From Pseudomonas sp. GM18 (GTDB taxonomy: Bacteria; Pseudomonadota; Gammaproteobacteria; Pseudomonadales; Pseudomonadaceae), in contig NZ_AKJT01000001.1 in assembly GCF_000282195.1 (NCBI RefSeq), positions 1-64,000 on the forward strand: a DNA stretch of 64,000 bases, given 5' to 3'. A program made the translations under genes and the position numbers. Shown here piece by piece: positions 1-8,832 of this stretch. Position 1 is the first letter of the stretch. Each line of letters opens with the position of its first letter. The notes below the pieces were generated by a model. It did not search any database and was not told the DNA's origin. It saw nothing but the letters and a program-made list of their open reading frames with translations.

Positions 1-90
1 CAGGCTCGGCAGCTGCTACGGCGCTATAACGCCGGCGCTTTCCCGTTGAGCAGTCGTCCCGCGAGTGCCCCCCGGTTGAACCATACTTGA
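1..90 (+). other. Possible C-terminal tail of an upstream gene
   Basis: Frame 1 is open from the left edge to a TGA at 88-90 and would encode about 29 residues containing RQLLRRYNAG. I do not recognise it, and an open stretch this short can occur by chance. It may be the end of a gene cut by the window edge. The 25 bases after it carry the strong GAGGAGG ribosome binding site of the next gene. Confidence 0.2.
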
Positions 91-115
91 TCCACACACC
101 GAGGAGGACAGGCCC

Positions 116-1645
116 ATGAACCGTAGCGACGTGCTGATCATCGGCGCCGGCCCGACCGGGCTGGTCCTGGCACTGTGGTTGAGCAAGCTGGGGATTCGGG
201 TACGGATTATCGACAAGACCTCGGCCCCCGGCACCACCTCACGCGCGTTGGCGGTACAGGCCAGAACGCTGGAACTGTATCGCCAGCTCGACCTCAGCGA
301 CGCCGTGGTGCAGAACGGCCATAAAGTGTGCGCAGCGAATTTCTGGGTCAAGGGCGAACCAGTCGCACACCTGCCGCTGAGCGCCATCGGCGAGGGTTTG
401 ACGCCCTATGCGTTCCTGGAAATCTATCCGCAAGACGAGCACGAACAGCTGCTGATCGAACGCCTGGAGACCTTCGGCATTACAGTGGAGCGCAACACCG
501 AACTGCAGAACTTCGAGGAAACCGGGGACGGCATCACCGCGACGCTGCTCTTGCCCGATGGCCAGCAGGAAACCTGTCAGGCCTGTTACCTCGCAGGCTG
601 CGACGGCGCCCGCTCGATTGTGCGTAAAACCCTGGACACCGGTTTTCCGGGGGGCACCTACCAGCAGATTTTCTACGTGGCAGATGTGCAGGCCCGCGGC
701 CCGACGTTCAACGGTGAATTGCATGTGGACCTCGACGAAGCCGACTTTCTCGCCATTTTTCCTTTGTCCAGCGAAGGTCGCGCCCGACTGATCGGCACGG
801 TTCGCGACGAACGCGCCGACCGCGCCGAAACTCTCCAGTTTGCAGACGTCAGCAAACGGGCCATCGAGCACTTAAAGCTGCAGATCGATGAGGTGAACTG
901 GTTCTCGACCTACCGCGTGCATCACCGGGTAGCGGATCACTTTCGCACCGGGCGCGCGTTTCTATTGGGTGACGCCGCCCATGTCCACAGCCCGGCGGGT
1001 GGCCAGGGCATGAACACCGGGATTGGCGACGCGATCAATCTGGCCTGGAAGCTCGCGGCGGTGTTAAGCGGCAGCGCCACGAGCAAACTGCTCGACAGTT
1101 ATGAAACCGAACGCATCGCCTTTGCCCAGCGCCTGGTGGCCACCACTGACCGGGTGTTCAATTTCGTCACGGCCGATGGGCCAATTGCCGACGTGATACG
1201 CATGCGCGTGGCGCCCTTTTTGATCCCGAAAATGATCTCGTTCGAGGCCGTCCGGGAGTTCATGTTTCGCACGGTGTCGCAAACCACCCTCAACTATCGC
1301 GGCATGCCGTTGAGCGAGGGCGTTGCCGGCCCTGTTCACGGCGGTGATCGCCTACCCTGGGCCCACGACGGAGAATGGGATAACTTCGAATCGCTGAAAT
1401 ACCCGACCTGGCAGGTGCATGTGTATGGCGACACCAGCGACGAAATGATCGCATGGTGCAAAGCGCATCACCTGCCATTGCAGGTGTTCGACTGGCGGCC
1501 GGTGTTTGAAACCGTGGGGCTGGCGCGCAACGGGTTTTATCTGCTGCGCCCGGATACCTATGTGGCGATCGCCGATTACAGCGCCGATCCCAAGGTGATC
1601 GAACGGTATTTCCGCGATCATGGGATACGGCCTTTTATCAGCTGA
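116..1645 (+). CDS. FAD-dependent aromatic hydroxylase (PheA/TfdB-type monooxygenase)
   Basis: This 509-residue protein is a class A flavoprotein monooxygenase, expected to hydroxylate an aromatic ring using NAD(P)H and O2 in the cytosol. The N-terminal dinucleotide fold GAGPTG is at residues 10-15, the DG motif CDGARS is near 162-167, and the FAD-ribityl motif GDAAHVHSPAGGQGMN spans about 285-300. The length fits the PheA/TfdB family with its C-terminal thioredoxin-like region. A GAGGAGG ribosome binding site precedes the ATG. It appears monocistronic and converges on the phzF-like gene across a palindromic repeat. The substrate cannot be read from the sequence, and no ring-cleavage genes lie nearby. 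Confidence 0.85.
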   Translation: MNRSDVLIIGAGPTGLVLALWLSKLGIRVRIIDKTSAPGTTSRALAVQARTLELYRQLDLSDAVVQNGHKVCAANFWVKGEPVAHLPLSAIGEGLTPYAFLEIYPQDEHEQLLIERLETFGITVERNTELQNFEETGDGITATLLLPDGQQETCQACYLAGCDGARSIVRKTLDTGFPGGTYQQIFYVADVQARGPTFNGELHVDLDEADFLAIFPLSSEGRARLIGTVRDERADRAETLQFADVSKRAIEHLKLQIDEVNWFSTYRVHHRVADHFRTGRAFLLGDAAHVHSPAGGQGMNTGIGDAINLAWKLAAVLSGSATSKLLDSYETERIAFAQRLVATTDRVFNFVTADGPIADVIRMRVAPFLIPKMISFEAVREFMFRTVSQTTLNYRGMPLSEGVAGPVHGGDRLPWAHDGEWDNFESLKYPTWQVHVYGDTSDEMIAWCKAHHLPLQVFDWRPVFETVGLARNGFYLLRPDTYVAIADYSADPKVIERYFRDHGIRPFIS

Positions 1646-1668
1646 ACCCAAGGCGCCGAGGATCAAAT

Positions 1669-1697
1669 GTGGGGAGCGGGATTGCTCGCTCCCCACA
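1669..1697. repeat. REP-like palindrome at a convergent gene junction
   Basis: TGTGGGGAGC and GCTCCCCACA form a 10-bp inverted repeat around a short loop. It lies between two convergent genes. The GTGGGAGCGGG core recurs at 8770 and resembles the one at 13337, which marks it as an interspersed Pseudomonas-type palindrome that may also act as a two-way terminator. Confidence 0.7.
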
Positions 1698-1699
1698 GG

Positions 1700-2542
1700 T
1701 TAGATCGTCAGCGTCCCTGAGATACACGTCACCACAGAACCGCCAATCCAAATCTCATCCCCCACCTGCTCCACCCGAATCCGCCCGGCGCGGCCCATGG
1801 TCAGGCCCTGGCTGACGACATAAGACGCCGGGGCCAGCCCTTCGCTGAGCAACCATTGGGCGATCCCGGCGTTCAGGCTGCCGGTGGCCGGGTCTTCCGG
1901 CATGCCGTCGCCGGAGATGAATGCACGCACTTCGAACTGCGCGTCAGCACCATCGCGCTCGGGGTGCCACGGCGCGATGACACCGACGGCGAGGCCGAGC
2001 ATCTGCGAATGATCCGGTTGCAAGTCCAGCACCTGCTGGCGCTCCTCGACCATCACCGCCAGCCAACCGGCACCGTTGTCGACCCATTGCGTACGCACAA
2101 TCGCGCCCGGCGCCAATCCGAGGCCCAGCCGCACACGCTCGACCTGCCCGGCGTCCACCGGGCCGGACCTGAGCAGCGGTGGCGCAAGAAACGCCAGCTC
2201 CGCCCCCTGCCGACGCACCCGCACCAGGCCGACACCGCACTCCTGAATGATCTCCTCCCCCTTGGGCAACCCCCCGGCCTCGAGCCAGGCATGGCATGTA
2301 CCCAGCGTCGGATGACCGGCGAACGGCAACTCTTGCAGGGTGGTGAAGATACGCACCCGATAGTCGGCCCGGGGGTCTCGAGGTTCGAGCACGAACGTGG
2401 TTTCGCTGAGGTTGGTCCAGTTCGCGAACGCTGCCATGCGCTCATCGCTGAGCTTGTCTGCGCCGAACACCACCGCCAACGGGTTGCCCTTGAGCGCGAC
2501 GTGGCTGAAAACATCTACTTGCTTGAAATCGAATGAGCTCAT
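1700..2542 (-). CDS. PhzF-family isomerase/epimerase
   Basis: This 280-residue protein belongs to the PhzF family, which shares the two-lobed diaminopimelate epimerase fold but uses no catalytic cysteines. The N-terminal VDVFSHVALKGNPLAVV is typical of the family. Glu47 in NLSETTF matches the catalytic Glu of PhzF, and FAGHPTLG and EDPATGSLNAG line the second half of the active site. The chosen ATG gives the conserved MSSFDFKQVDVF start; an in-frame extension upstream has no family resemblance. It starts 23 bases after the GST gene and is probably cotranscribed with it. No phenazine genes are present, so a general isomerase role is more likely than antibiotic synthesis. Confidence 0.88.
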   Translation of the reverse strand: MSSFDFKQVDVFSHVALKGNPLAVVFGADKLSDERMAAFANWTNLSETTFVLEPRDPRADYRVRIFTTLQELPFAGHPTLGTCHAWLEAGGLPKGEEIIQECGVGLVRVRRQGAELAFLAPPLLRSGPVDAGQVERVRLGLGLAPGAIVRTQWVDNGAGWLAVMVEERQQVLDLQPDHSQMLGLAVGVIAPWHPERDGADAQFEVRAFISGDGMPEDPATGSLNAGIAQWLLSEGLAPASYVVSQGLTMGRAGRIRVEQVGDEIWIGGSVVTCISGTLTI

Positions 2543-2565
2543 TGCCTGCCTTGGTGATGAGGGAT

Positions 2566-3273
2566 TCAAAGGGATTGCCTGGGGATTTCCAGCCCGCGAA
2601 TTACTGCAGGCCTTGCCAGGAAACGCTCCAGCACGCGGGTGACGTTGGGGAAATTCTGGATGCCCACCAGGTCGCCGGCCTCGTAGAAGCCGATCAGGTT
2701 GCGCACCCACGGAAAGGTCGCGATGTCGGCGATAGTGTAGCGCTCGCCCATGATCCAGTCGCGCCCTTGCAGGCGGCCATCGAGGACGTTGAGCAAGCGC
2801 TTGCTTTCGTCGACGTAGCGATCACGCGGACGCTTGTCTTCGTAGTCCTTGCCAGCGAATTTGTTGAAGAAACCGAGCTGGCCGAACATCGGCCCGATAC
2901 CGCCCATCTGAAACATCAGCCACTGAAGGGTCTCATAACGTGCCGCCGACTCCTGGGCCAGCAGTTGCCCGCTCTTGTCGGCGAGATAAATCAGAATCGC
3001 CCCGGACTCGAACAGCGCCAGCGGTTGATCTCCCGGGCCGTGGGGATCGAGGATCGCCGGAATCTTGTTATTGGGGTTCAGCGACCGAAACTCAGGGGAC
3101 ATCTGATCCTGGGTATCGAAGCCCACACGATGCGGCTCGTAGGGCAGCCCGATCTCTTCGAGCATGATCGAAACCTTGACGCCATTGGGCGTTGGCAAGG
3201 AATAGAGCTGGATCCACTCCGGGTACTGGGCCGGCCATTTTCGAGTGATGGGGAATGCAGACAAGTCGGTCAT
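2566..3273 (-). CDS. Glutathione S-transferase, YghU/YfcG (Nu-class) type
   Basis: This 235-residue protein has an N-terminal thioredoxin-like GST domain and a helical C-terminal domain. The motif TPNGVKVSIMLEE at about 28-40 and FESGAILIYLADKSG are characteristic of YghU/YfcG-type GSTs, which bind two glutathiones and act as disulfide reductases. The C-terminal half carries the IADIATFPWV helix. The ATG at 3273 has a GGAAGC ribosome binding site; the open frame extends further upstream, but that extension does not look like protein. It leads a two-gene unit with the phzF-like gene. The physiological substrate is unknown. Confidence 0.87.
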   Translation of the reverse strand: MTDLSAFPITRKWPAQYPEWIQLYSLPTPNGVKVSIMLEEIGLPYEPHRVGFDTQDQMSPEFRSLNPNNKIPAILDPHGPGDQPLALFESGAILIYLADKSGQLLAQESAARYETLQWLMFQMGGIGPMFGQLGFFNKFAGKDYEDKRPRDRYVDESKRLLNVLDGRLQGRDWIMGERYTIADIATFPWVRNLIGFYEAGDLVGIQNFPNVTRVLERFLARPAVIRGLEIPRQSL

Positions 3274-3580
3274 CGGGAGCTTCCACGGGAAAAACGGAGT
3301 GAAGATCATAAGGGGGATGGGGCTACGATGTGTACTGTGTCCATAAATCCGAAACATCCTGTCGATAACCTTTCCCCCAATCCGTTCAAGGTTGCCGCTA
3401 AAGTGCCAGGCACCTCGCTCGGATCGAAGCTCGGATCGAACCAAAAGGGTGTCAGCGGACTCTGAGCATTGCCCTGTTAGAAATGGACCGGGTCAACGAC
3501 ATGGAAAACACCCTATGCTAGGAGCTTGCGGTGTCAAGGTTTGTCAGCCTTAACCGAATGCGCTGAAGATCACCTATTCG
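3274..3580. other. Divergent intergenic region, GST and histidine phosphatase
   Basis: This 307-base gap must hold both divergent promoters. It contains a tandem 12-bp repeat at 3417-3440. On the minus strand, TGGCACTTTAGCGGCA (3394-3409) has GG and GC ten bases apart, as in sigma-54 promoters, but its -12 half is a poor match. No convincing small gene was seen in either strand. Confidence 0.5.
3417..3440. repeat. Tandem 12-bp direct repeat
   Basis: GCTCGGATCGAA occurs twice in direct tandem at 3417-3428 and 3429-3440. Its position between divergent genes could make it a regulator site or a replication-slippage duplication; nothing here separates the two. Confidence 0.6.
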
Positions 3581-4255
3581 ATGATGAATCCTTTGAAACT
3601 CACCCACCGCTTCAAACATCGCGTTTATATCTTCCTGCCCGCTCTGTTGGCGGCCGGCGCGTTGTTTTTGTCGCTGGAGTCCAGTGAAAGCCGCGCCCAA
3701 CCGGTGGACGGTACACAGACGCTGGTGTTTTTGCGTCACGCGGAAAAACCGGCCGGCGGCCTGGGCCAGCTCAATTGCCAGGGACTGAACCGCGCCATCG
3801 ACCTGGCCACCTTGCTGCCGGAAAAATTCGGCAAGGCCAACTACGTGTTTGCCGCCAACCCGACGCGCAATGTCGAGGAAGGCGAACTGGATAATTCCTA
3901 CAGTTACATTCGCCCCCTGATGACGATCAGCCCCAGCGCGATCAAGCTCGGCTTGCCGGTGAACATCGAGTTTTCGGCCAACGACACCAGCGACCTGGCC
4001 GATGAACTGCTTCGCGACAAGTATCACAACTCGATCATCTATACCGCCTGGTCCCATGGCTACCTGCCCGAGCTGATCAACAAGGTCGCCGGGGAAGCCA
4101 TCGGCTCAAAACAGCGCATCGCCGATGACTGGGCATCCAGCGACTACGACTCGCTGTACGTGCTCACCCTGACCTGGCACAACGGCAAGGCCAGCTTGCA
4201 GAGCCACAGTTACAAGCAAGGGCTGGATAACGGTCGGGAGACTTGTCCGACGTAA
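3581..4255 (+). CDS. Exported histidine phosphatase family protein
   Basis: This 224-residue protein carries the phosphohistidine motif LRHAEK at 51-56, so R52 and H53 are the expected catalytic pair. A second conserved His sits in AWSHGYLPEL. An N-terminal hydrophobic stretch, about residues 16-32, follows a basic segment, indicating a signal peptide or membrane anchor and a periplasmic role. The family is broad (phosphatases, phosphoglycerate mutases), so the substrate is not predicted. The start could be either of two adjacent ATGs, and the ribosome binding site is weak. It is followed tail to tail by mnmH. Confidence 0.7.
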   Translation: MMNPLKLTHRFKHRVYIFLPALLAAGALFLSLESSESRAQPVDGTQTLVFLRHAEKPAGGLGQLNCQGLNRAIDLATLLPEKFGKANYVFAANPTRNVEEGELDNSYSYIRPLMTISPSAIKLGLPVNIEFSANDTSDLADELLRDKYHNSIIYTAWSHGYLPELINKVAGEAIGSKQRIADDWASSDYDSLYVLTLTWHNGKASLQSHSYKQGLDNGRETCPT

Positions 4256-4301
4256 GCGGTCGGGCACCTGCCTGCTCGCGATAGGGCCAGCAAAAACAAC
4301 A

Positions 4302-5405
4302 TCAACCCCGCTGATTACCTCGCTCCCGCAAATATTCGAGAACGGCGTTCCGATCCCCGACAAACTCGATCCGTGCGCCTTTCTTCTCCCGCTGAAACAC
4401 ATACATCGGGTCGTAATACTCACGCAGCAACCCTTCGATCCAGCCCCGGTGCAAGTCCACCGCACCGCTGCCCGCCTGTTCCGCCAGCGCGTCTTCCATC
4501 AAGGTCAACATCCGCCGATGGCGTTCGCCACCCAGGCGCTTCTGGACATTATTCAGGCTCGCCAACATCCGCTCGGAAAACAGCGTGAAGCCTTCATCGC
4601 CATACACCTCGGTGAACTCGGCGCATAAATCCACCACGTAATCGCGCAGGATCCGCTCGACGCGCCCTTCCAGGCTGTCTTCCAGCCAGACCATCGGAAA
4701 CTGCTGCATGCCCTGATACAGCGGCAACGGCAGCGCGCAACTGCCGATTGCGCGGCTCTCGTCTTCGAGCACAAACTGCTCGATACCGCCGGCACGCTTT
4801 TTCAGCACGTCCACGGCCAGGCGGTTTTCAAAGTCGATGTTGGAAGGTTGGCCAGTGGCGCGTTTGCCGAAGCTGGAGCCGCGATGATGGGCGTGCCCTT
4901 CAAGGTCCAGCGCATTGCTCAATTGCGTGAGCACCTCGGTCTTGCCGGTGCCGGTCATGCCGCCCAGCAAAACGAAATCGCACTGGGCAACGGCCTGGTC
5001 GAGCGTGTCGAGCAAGAACGTGCGCATGGCCTTGTAGCCGCCACCGACGCGCGGATAGTCGATGCCCGCCTCGTCCTTGAGCCACTGCTGGACGATCTGC
5101 GAACGCAGCCCGCCGCGAAAACAATACAAATAACCATCCGGATGCGCCCTGGCAAAATCGGCCCAGGCCTGGATGCGCTCGGCCTTGATCGCGCCGGTCA
5201 CCAATTGATGCCCCAGCGTGATCGCCGCTTGCTGGCCGTGCTGTTTGTAGCAAGTGCCGACCCGTTGCCGCTCGTGGTCATTCATCAGCGGCAGGTTGAC
5301 CACGTCGGGGAATGAGCCCTTGAGGAATTCGACCGGCGCGCGCACATCCATCATCGCCCGGTCGTTGAGGAAGATGTCGCGGTAATCGGTGAAGTCTCTG
5401 GACAT
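4302..5405 (-). CDS. mnmH: tRNA 2-selenouridine synthase
   Basis: MnmH (SelU/YbbB) replaces sulfur by selenium in 2-thiouridine at the tRNA wobble position, using selenophosphate. The 367-residue protein has an N-terminal rhodanese domain with the active-site Cys95 in YCFRGGLRS, then a P-loop GGMTGTGKT at about 148-156. The ATG at 5405 overlaps the selD stop by one base (TGATG), so the two are translationally coupled; a TTG one codon upstream is less likely. SelD supplies its substrate, which explains the pairing. Length is normal for the family. Confidence 0.95.
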   Translation of the reverse strand: MSRDFTDYRDIFLNDRAMMDVRAPVEFLKGSFPDVVNLPLMNDHERQRVGTCYKQHGQQAAITLGHQLVTGAIKAERIQAWADFARAHPDGYLYCFRGGLRSQIVQQWLKDEAGIDYPRVGGGYKAMRTFLLDTLDQAVAQCDFVLLGGMTGTGKTEVLTQLSNALDLEGHAHHRGSSFGKRATGQPSNIDFENRLAVDVLKKRAGGIEQFVLEDESRAIGSCALPLPLYQGMQQFPMVWLEDSLEGRVERILRDYVVDLCAEFTEVYGDEGFTLFSERMLASLNNVQKRLGGERHRRMLTLMEDALAEQAGSGAVDLHRGWIEGLLREYYDPMYVFQREKKGARIEFVGDRNAVLEYLRERGNQRG

Positions 5406-6439
5406 CAAACCACCTCAACCGCGTGGGTCTGTCGCTCAACCAGCTCGCCGATCGGCTGAAGGACCAGACCGAGTTCGGCCGCCACCGCCAGGAACGCGGC
5501 GTCGCCTTCGGGCGTGACTGCAATCAGCAAACCGCCGCTGGTCTGTGGGTCGCAGAGCACACGTTTATGCAACTCCTGGAGCCGACCGACCTTGCTGGCG
5601 TAGCTGTCGAAATTGCGCAGCGTGCCGCCGGGCACGCAACCTTGATCGAGGTAATACTCGACGCCCGGCAGGCGCGGCACACGGTCGTAGCCGATGCGGG
5701 CGGTCACGTTGCTGCCATCGGCCATTTCCACCAAGTGCCCGAGCAAGCCGAAACCGGTGACGTCGGTCATTGCGGTTACGCCGTCGAGCTTGCCGAAACG
5801 GCTGCCGGGTTTGTTCAGGGTGCACATCCAGTCGCGGGCCAGGCCGATGTCGGCATTACGCAACTTGCCCTTCTTCTCGGCGGTGGTGAGGATGCCGATG
5901 CCCAGGGGTTTGGTGAGATAGAGCAAGCAGCCGGCGGTGGCGGTGTCGTTGCGCTTCATGTGGCGCTTTTCCACCAGCCCGGTCACGGCCAGGCCGAAGA
6001 TCGGCTCAGGTGCGTCGATGGAGTGGCCACCGGCCAAGGGGATTCCCGCTTCATCGCAGACCGAACGCCCGCCACGAATCACTTCCCGGGCAATCTCCGG
6101 CGCCAGCACATTGACCGGCCAGCCGAGGATCGCAATCGCCATCAACGGATCGCCGCCCATGGCGTAAATGTCGCTGATGGCGTTGGTGGCGGCGATACGG
6201 CCGAAATCGAACGGGTCGTCGACGATCGGCATAAAGAAGTCAGTGGTCGACACCACGCCGCGCTCTTCATCAATGGCATACACCGCCGCGTCATCGCGCG
6301 AGGCATTGCCGACCCAGAGTTTCGGGTCCAGGTTCTGCGCCCCGCTGCCGGCCAGAATCACCTCCAGCACCTGGGGTGAAATCTTGCAGCCACAGCCTGC
6401 GCCGTGGCTGTATTGGGTCAGACGAATCGGCTCGCTCAT
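5405..6439 (-). CDS. selD: Selenide, water dikinase
   Basis: SelD makes selenophosphate from selenide and ATP. The 344-residue protein begins with the conserved SHGAGCGCK segment; Cys16 and Lys19 correspond to the essential residues of the E. coli enzyme. NADP-like glycine-rich and [13 protein letters not shown] segments of the PurM-like fold follow. The ATG at 6439 has an AAGGTG ribosome binding site; an in-frame GTG three codons upstream lacks one. It is the first gene of the selD-mnmH unit. No selA or selB is in this window, so only the tRNA-modification branch of selenium use can be seen here. Confidence 0.96.
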   Translation of the reverse strand: MSEPIRLTQYSHGAGCGCKISPQVLEVILAGSGAQNLDPKLWVGNASRDDAAVYAIDEERGVVSTTDFFMPIVDDPFDFGRIAATNAISDIYAMGGDPLMAIAILGWPVNVLAPEIAREVIRGGRSVCDEAGIPLAGGHSIDAPEPIFGLAVTGLVEKRHMKRNDTATAGCLLYLTKPLGIGILTTAEKKGKLRNADIGLARDWMCTLNKPGSRFGKLDGVTAMTDVTGFGLLGHLVEMADGSNVTARIGYDRVPRLPGVEYYLDQGCVPGGTLRNFDSYASKVGRLQELHKRVLCDPQTSGGLLIAVTPEGDAAFLAVAAELGLVLQPIGELVERQTHAVEVV

Positions 6440-6747
6440 GGGATGCACCTTGTGAGGTCAATGCCCTGGATTCTACAGCAACCCCCATTTGTAGGAGGGC
6501 GCGCAAGAACGATCTTTGTGCAGCGACGCTCACTTTGGTGCACTCGGGTAAGCCTCCTTTCTCCTATCCCACGAAATCCTTGACCGAAAGGACAGCAAAA
6601 CCACCAATTCTCCCTATTTTTCAGCCTATTGAATAAACTGGTATGCCTTGTGCAAACGTTTGCGAGTCGCCGATACCGGCCTGTTCGCCACTTAACCGCG
6701 CAAGCCCGTACCACCGGGACTTGGATCCGCACGAAAAGGGACTTTTA
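6440..6747. other. Divergent intergenic region, selD and tsx-like gene
   Basis: This 308-base gap carries the promoters of selD and of the nucleoside uptake genes. Its clearest element is a 12-bp palindrome at 6652-6663. I see no small gene in it. Confidence 0.5.
6652..6663. promoter_or_regulatory. PurR/LacI-family-like operator
   Basis: GCAAACGTTTGC is a perfect palindrome centred on CG, the hallmark of LacI-family operators, and it closely matches the purine repressor core. It ends 84 bases before the start of the Tsx-like porin gene, followed by a purine nucleoside permease. The function of the downstream genes supports purine-linked control. The regulator itself is not in the window. Confidence 0.5.
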
Positions 6748-7704
6748 ATGCATTGCACCTCCAGCCGCGTGACTTGCTCACGCACGTTTGCTGTTTCCTT
6801 GCTGCTGGCCAGCGTTACAGGACTACTCAGCAGCCACGTTTTGGCCCAACCGGCCACCGCCGAAGAATCCGCCCAGGGCGAAGCCCTCAGCCCTGAAGCC
6901 AGCCCGCCGAAAAAAGGCGCGTACCTGTCGGACTGGTTCAATCAGGATCTGACCGTCATCGGCAGCAAGGACATCAGTTTCGGCCCGCAACCGGCCGACG
7001 ATATCTATCTGGAATACGAGTACTTCGGCCGCAAGGGGCCGTTCGAGTTGTACGGCTATATCGACATTCCGAAGATCTTCGACATCGGCAACAGCCATGA
7101 CAAAGGCATATGGGACCACGGTTCGCCGGTGTTCATGGAACACGAACCACGGATTTCCATCGACTACCTGGCCGGCCGCAGCCTGGCCGTCGGACCGTTC
7201 AAGGAATGGTACGTGGCGTTCGACTGGATCTACGACCACGGCAGCAACAGTGCCAACCGCGCCAACACGCTGTACAGCGGCCTCGGCACTGACATCGACA
7301 CCCATTCGCGGGTCAACCTGTCGGCCAACTTCTACGGCCGCTATCAGTGGGAAAACTACGGCGCCAGCAACGAGTATTCGTGGGACGGCTACCGCGCCCA
7401 GCTCAAATACATCGTGCCCATCAGCAGTTTCAGCAACGGCGCTTCGTTGACCTACATCGGTTTCACCAACTTCGACTTCGGCTCCGATCTGCACAAGGAC
7501 AACCCGGCCCGCACCGCCAATGCCACCGTGGCCACCAACGTGTTGCTCTACGCCTTCACCCACTTGCGTTTCACCCTGGTCGGCCGTTACTTCCACAACG
7601 GCGGCAACTGGGAAGACGGCAGTGAGTTGAATTTCGGCGACGGTGACTTCCGCGCCCGTTCCAACGGCTGGGGTTACTACGCCGGTGTCGGCTATCAGTT
7701 TTAA
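6748..7704 (+). CDS. Tsx-like nucleoside channel, outer membrane
   Basis: This 318-residue protein has a signal peptide ending near LSSHVLA and a C-terminal Phe (GVGYQF) typical of outer membrane barrels. The segments FELYGYIDIPKIF, WYVAFDWIYDHG and SWDGYRAQLKYIVPI match the Tsx/OmpK nucleoside-specific channel family. The ATG at 6748 has an AAAAGGGA ribosome binding site; the upstream in-frame extension is discarded because it would place the signal peptide internally. It lies 24 bases before a purine nucleoside permease gene, so the pair probably moves nucleosides across both membranes. Confidence 0.88.
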   Translation: MHCTSSRVTCSRTFAVSLLLASVTGLLSSHVLAQPATAEESAQGEALSPEASPPKKGAYLSDWFNQDLTVIGSKDISFGPQPADDIYLEYEYFGRKGPFELYGYIDIPKIFDIGNSHDKGIWDHGSPVFMEHEPRISIDYLAGRSLAVGPFKEWYVAFDWIYDHGSNSANRANTLYSGLGTDIDTHSRVNLSANFYGRYQWENYGASNEYSWDGYRAQLKYIVPISSFSNGASLTYIGFTNFDFGSDLHKDNPARTANATVATNVLLYAFTHLRFTLVGRYFHNGGNWEDGSELNFGDGDFRARSNGWGYYAGVGYQF

Positions 7705-7728
7705 GGCTCATTTGAACCAGGAGGTTTT

Positions 7729-8763
7729 ATGAAAGCAATGACGCGTCTTTCCCTGTCTGTCGGTTTTGCGGCAAGCACCCTGCTCTCTTCCTCTGTCTGG
7801 GCGGTAGAAGCACCGATCCAGCCGAAAGTGATGCTGATCACCATGTTCGCCCCCGAGGCGCAGAACTGGATCGATCGCCTGGAGCTCAAGCAAGAAGTGC
7901 GCGTACCGGGCCTGTCCGCCGAGTACCCGAACATTCGCTGCAACACCCAACAGGTGTGCCTGATGGTCACCGGCATGGGCCAGACCAATGCGGCGGCCTC
8001 GACCCTGGCCCTGGCGCTGTCGCCGAAATTCGACCTGCGCAAAAGTTACTTCCTGATCGCCGGGATTGCCGGCATCAGCCCGAAACACGGCACCATTGGC
8101 ACCACCGCGTGGGCGCACTACCTGGTGGAGTTCGGCACCCAGTGGGAACTGGATTCCAGGGACGCGCCGAAAGACTGGCCGACCGGTTACCTGGGCATCA
8201 ACACCAAAGGCCCGAACGAAAAACCGCCGCTGGATTACAAGACCGAAGTCTTCGAACTCAATCCAAAGCTGCAGGCCAAGGCCTTCGCCCTGAGCCACAA
8301 GGTCGAGCTGAGCGAGAGCAAGGAGTCGGCGGTCTGGCGCTTGAAGTATCCGTCGGCCCCGGCCAATCAGCCGCCGGTGGTGACCCAGTGCGATACGCTG
8401 GCGGGCAATACCTGGTTTTCCGGGACGCGCTTGAGCGAGCGGGCGGAAGTCTGGACAAAATTGCTGACCAACAACGAAGGTGTCTACTGCACCACTCAGC
8501 AGGAAGACAACTCCACCTACGAGGCACTGCTGCGGGCCAGTCGCGAAGGTCTGGTGGATGTCCGGCGTCTGGCGGTGGTGCGCGCAGGCTCGGATTTCGA
8601 CCGGCCGGCACCGGGGCAGAGCGAGGTGGATAACCTGCTCAAATACGCCGATCAGGGCGGGTTTGTACCGGCACTGGAGAACCTGTACCGCACGGGGAAT
8701 CCGTTGGTGCAGGAGATTTTGCAGCATTGGTCGGCGTGGGAGAAAGGTGTGCCTGAAGCCTGA
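7729..8763 (+). CDS. Purine nucleoside permease (NUP family)
   Basis: This 344-residue protein starts with a cleavable signal peptide (LSSSVWA before VEAPIQPKV), then shows the NUP-family segments VMLITMFAPEAQNW, VTGMGQTNAAAS and IAGIAGISPKHGT. The family, first described in fungi, resembles nucleoside phosphorylases and has been linked to purine nucleoside uptake; whether the bacterial proteins transport or only bind nucleosides is uncertain. An AGGAGG ribosome binding site precedes the ATG. It is cotranscribed with the Tsx-like porin. Confidence 0.8.
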   Translation: MKAMTRLSLSVGFAASTLLSSSVWAVEAPIQPKVMLITMFAPEAQNWIDRLELKQEVRVPGLSAEYPNIRCNTQQVCLMVTGMGQTNAAASTLALALSPKFDLRKSYFLIAGIAGISPKHGTIGTTAWAHYLVEFGTQWELDSRDAPKDWPTGYLGINTKGPNEKPPLDYKTEVFELNPKLQAKAFALSHKVELSESKESAVWRLKYPSAPANQPPVVTQCDTLAGNTWFSGTRLSERAEVWTKLLTNNEGVYCTTQQEDNSTYEALLRASREGLVDVRRLAVVRAGSDFDRPAPGQSEVDNLLKYADQGGFVPALENLYRTGNPLVQEILQHWSAWEKGVPEA

Positions 8764-8769
8764 TCTGAT

Positions 8770-8799
8770 ATGTGGGAGCGGGTTTGCCCGCCCCCACAT
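8770..8799. repeat. REP-like palindrome
   Basis: ATGTGGGAGCGGG and CCCGCCCCCACAT flank a four-base TTTG loop. It stands just after the nucleoside permease stop, between convergent genes, and shares its core with 1669-1697. It probably doubles as a terminator. Confidence 0.75.
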
Positions 8800-8832
8800 T
8801 TGATCCGGGGTGTATTTCCAATTGCATCTATT

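Noticed and set aside
3394..3409. Sigma-54 promoter for the GST-phzF unit
   Set aside because: GG-N10-GC spacing is correct on the minus strand, but the -12 element is CGGC instead of TTGC and no enhancer site is visible.
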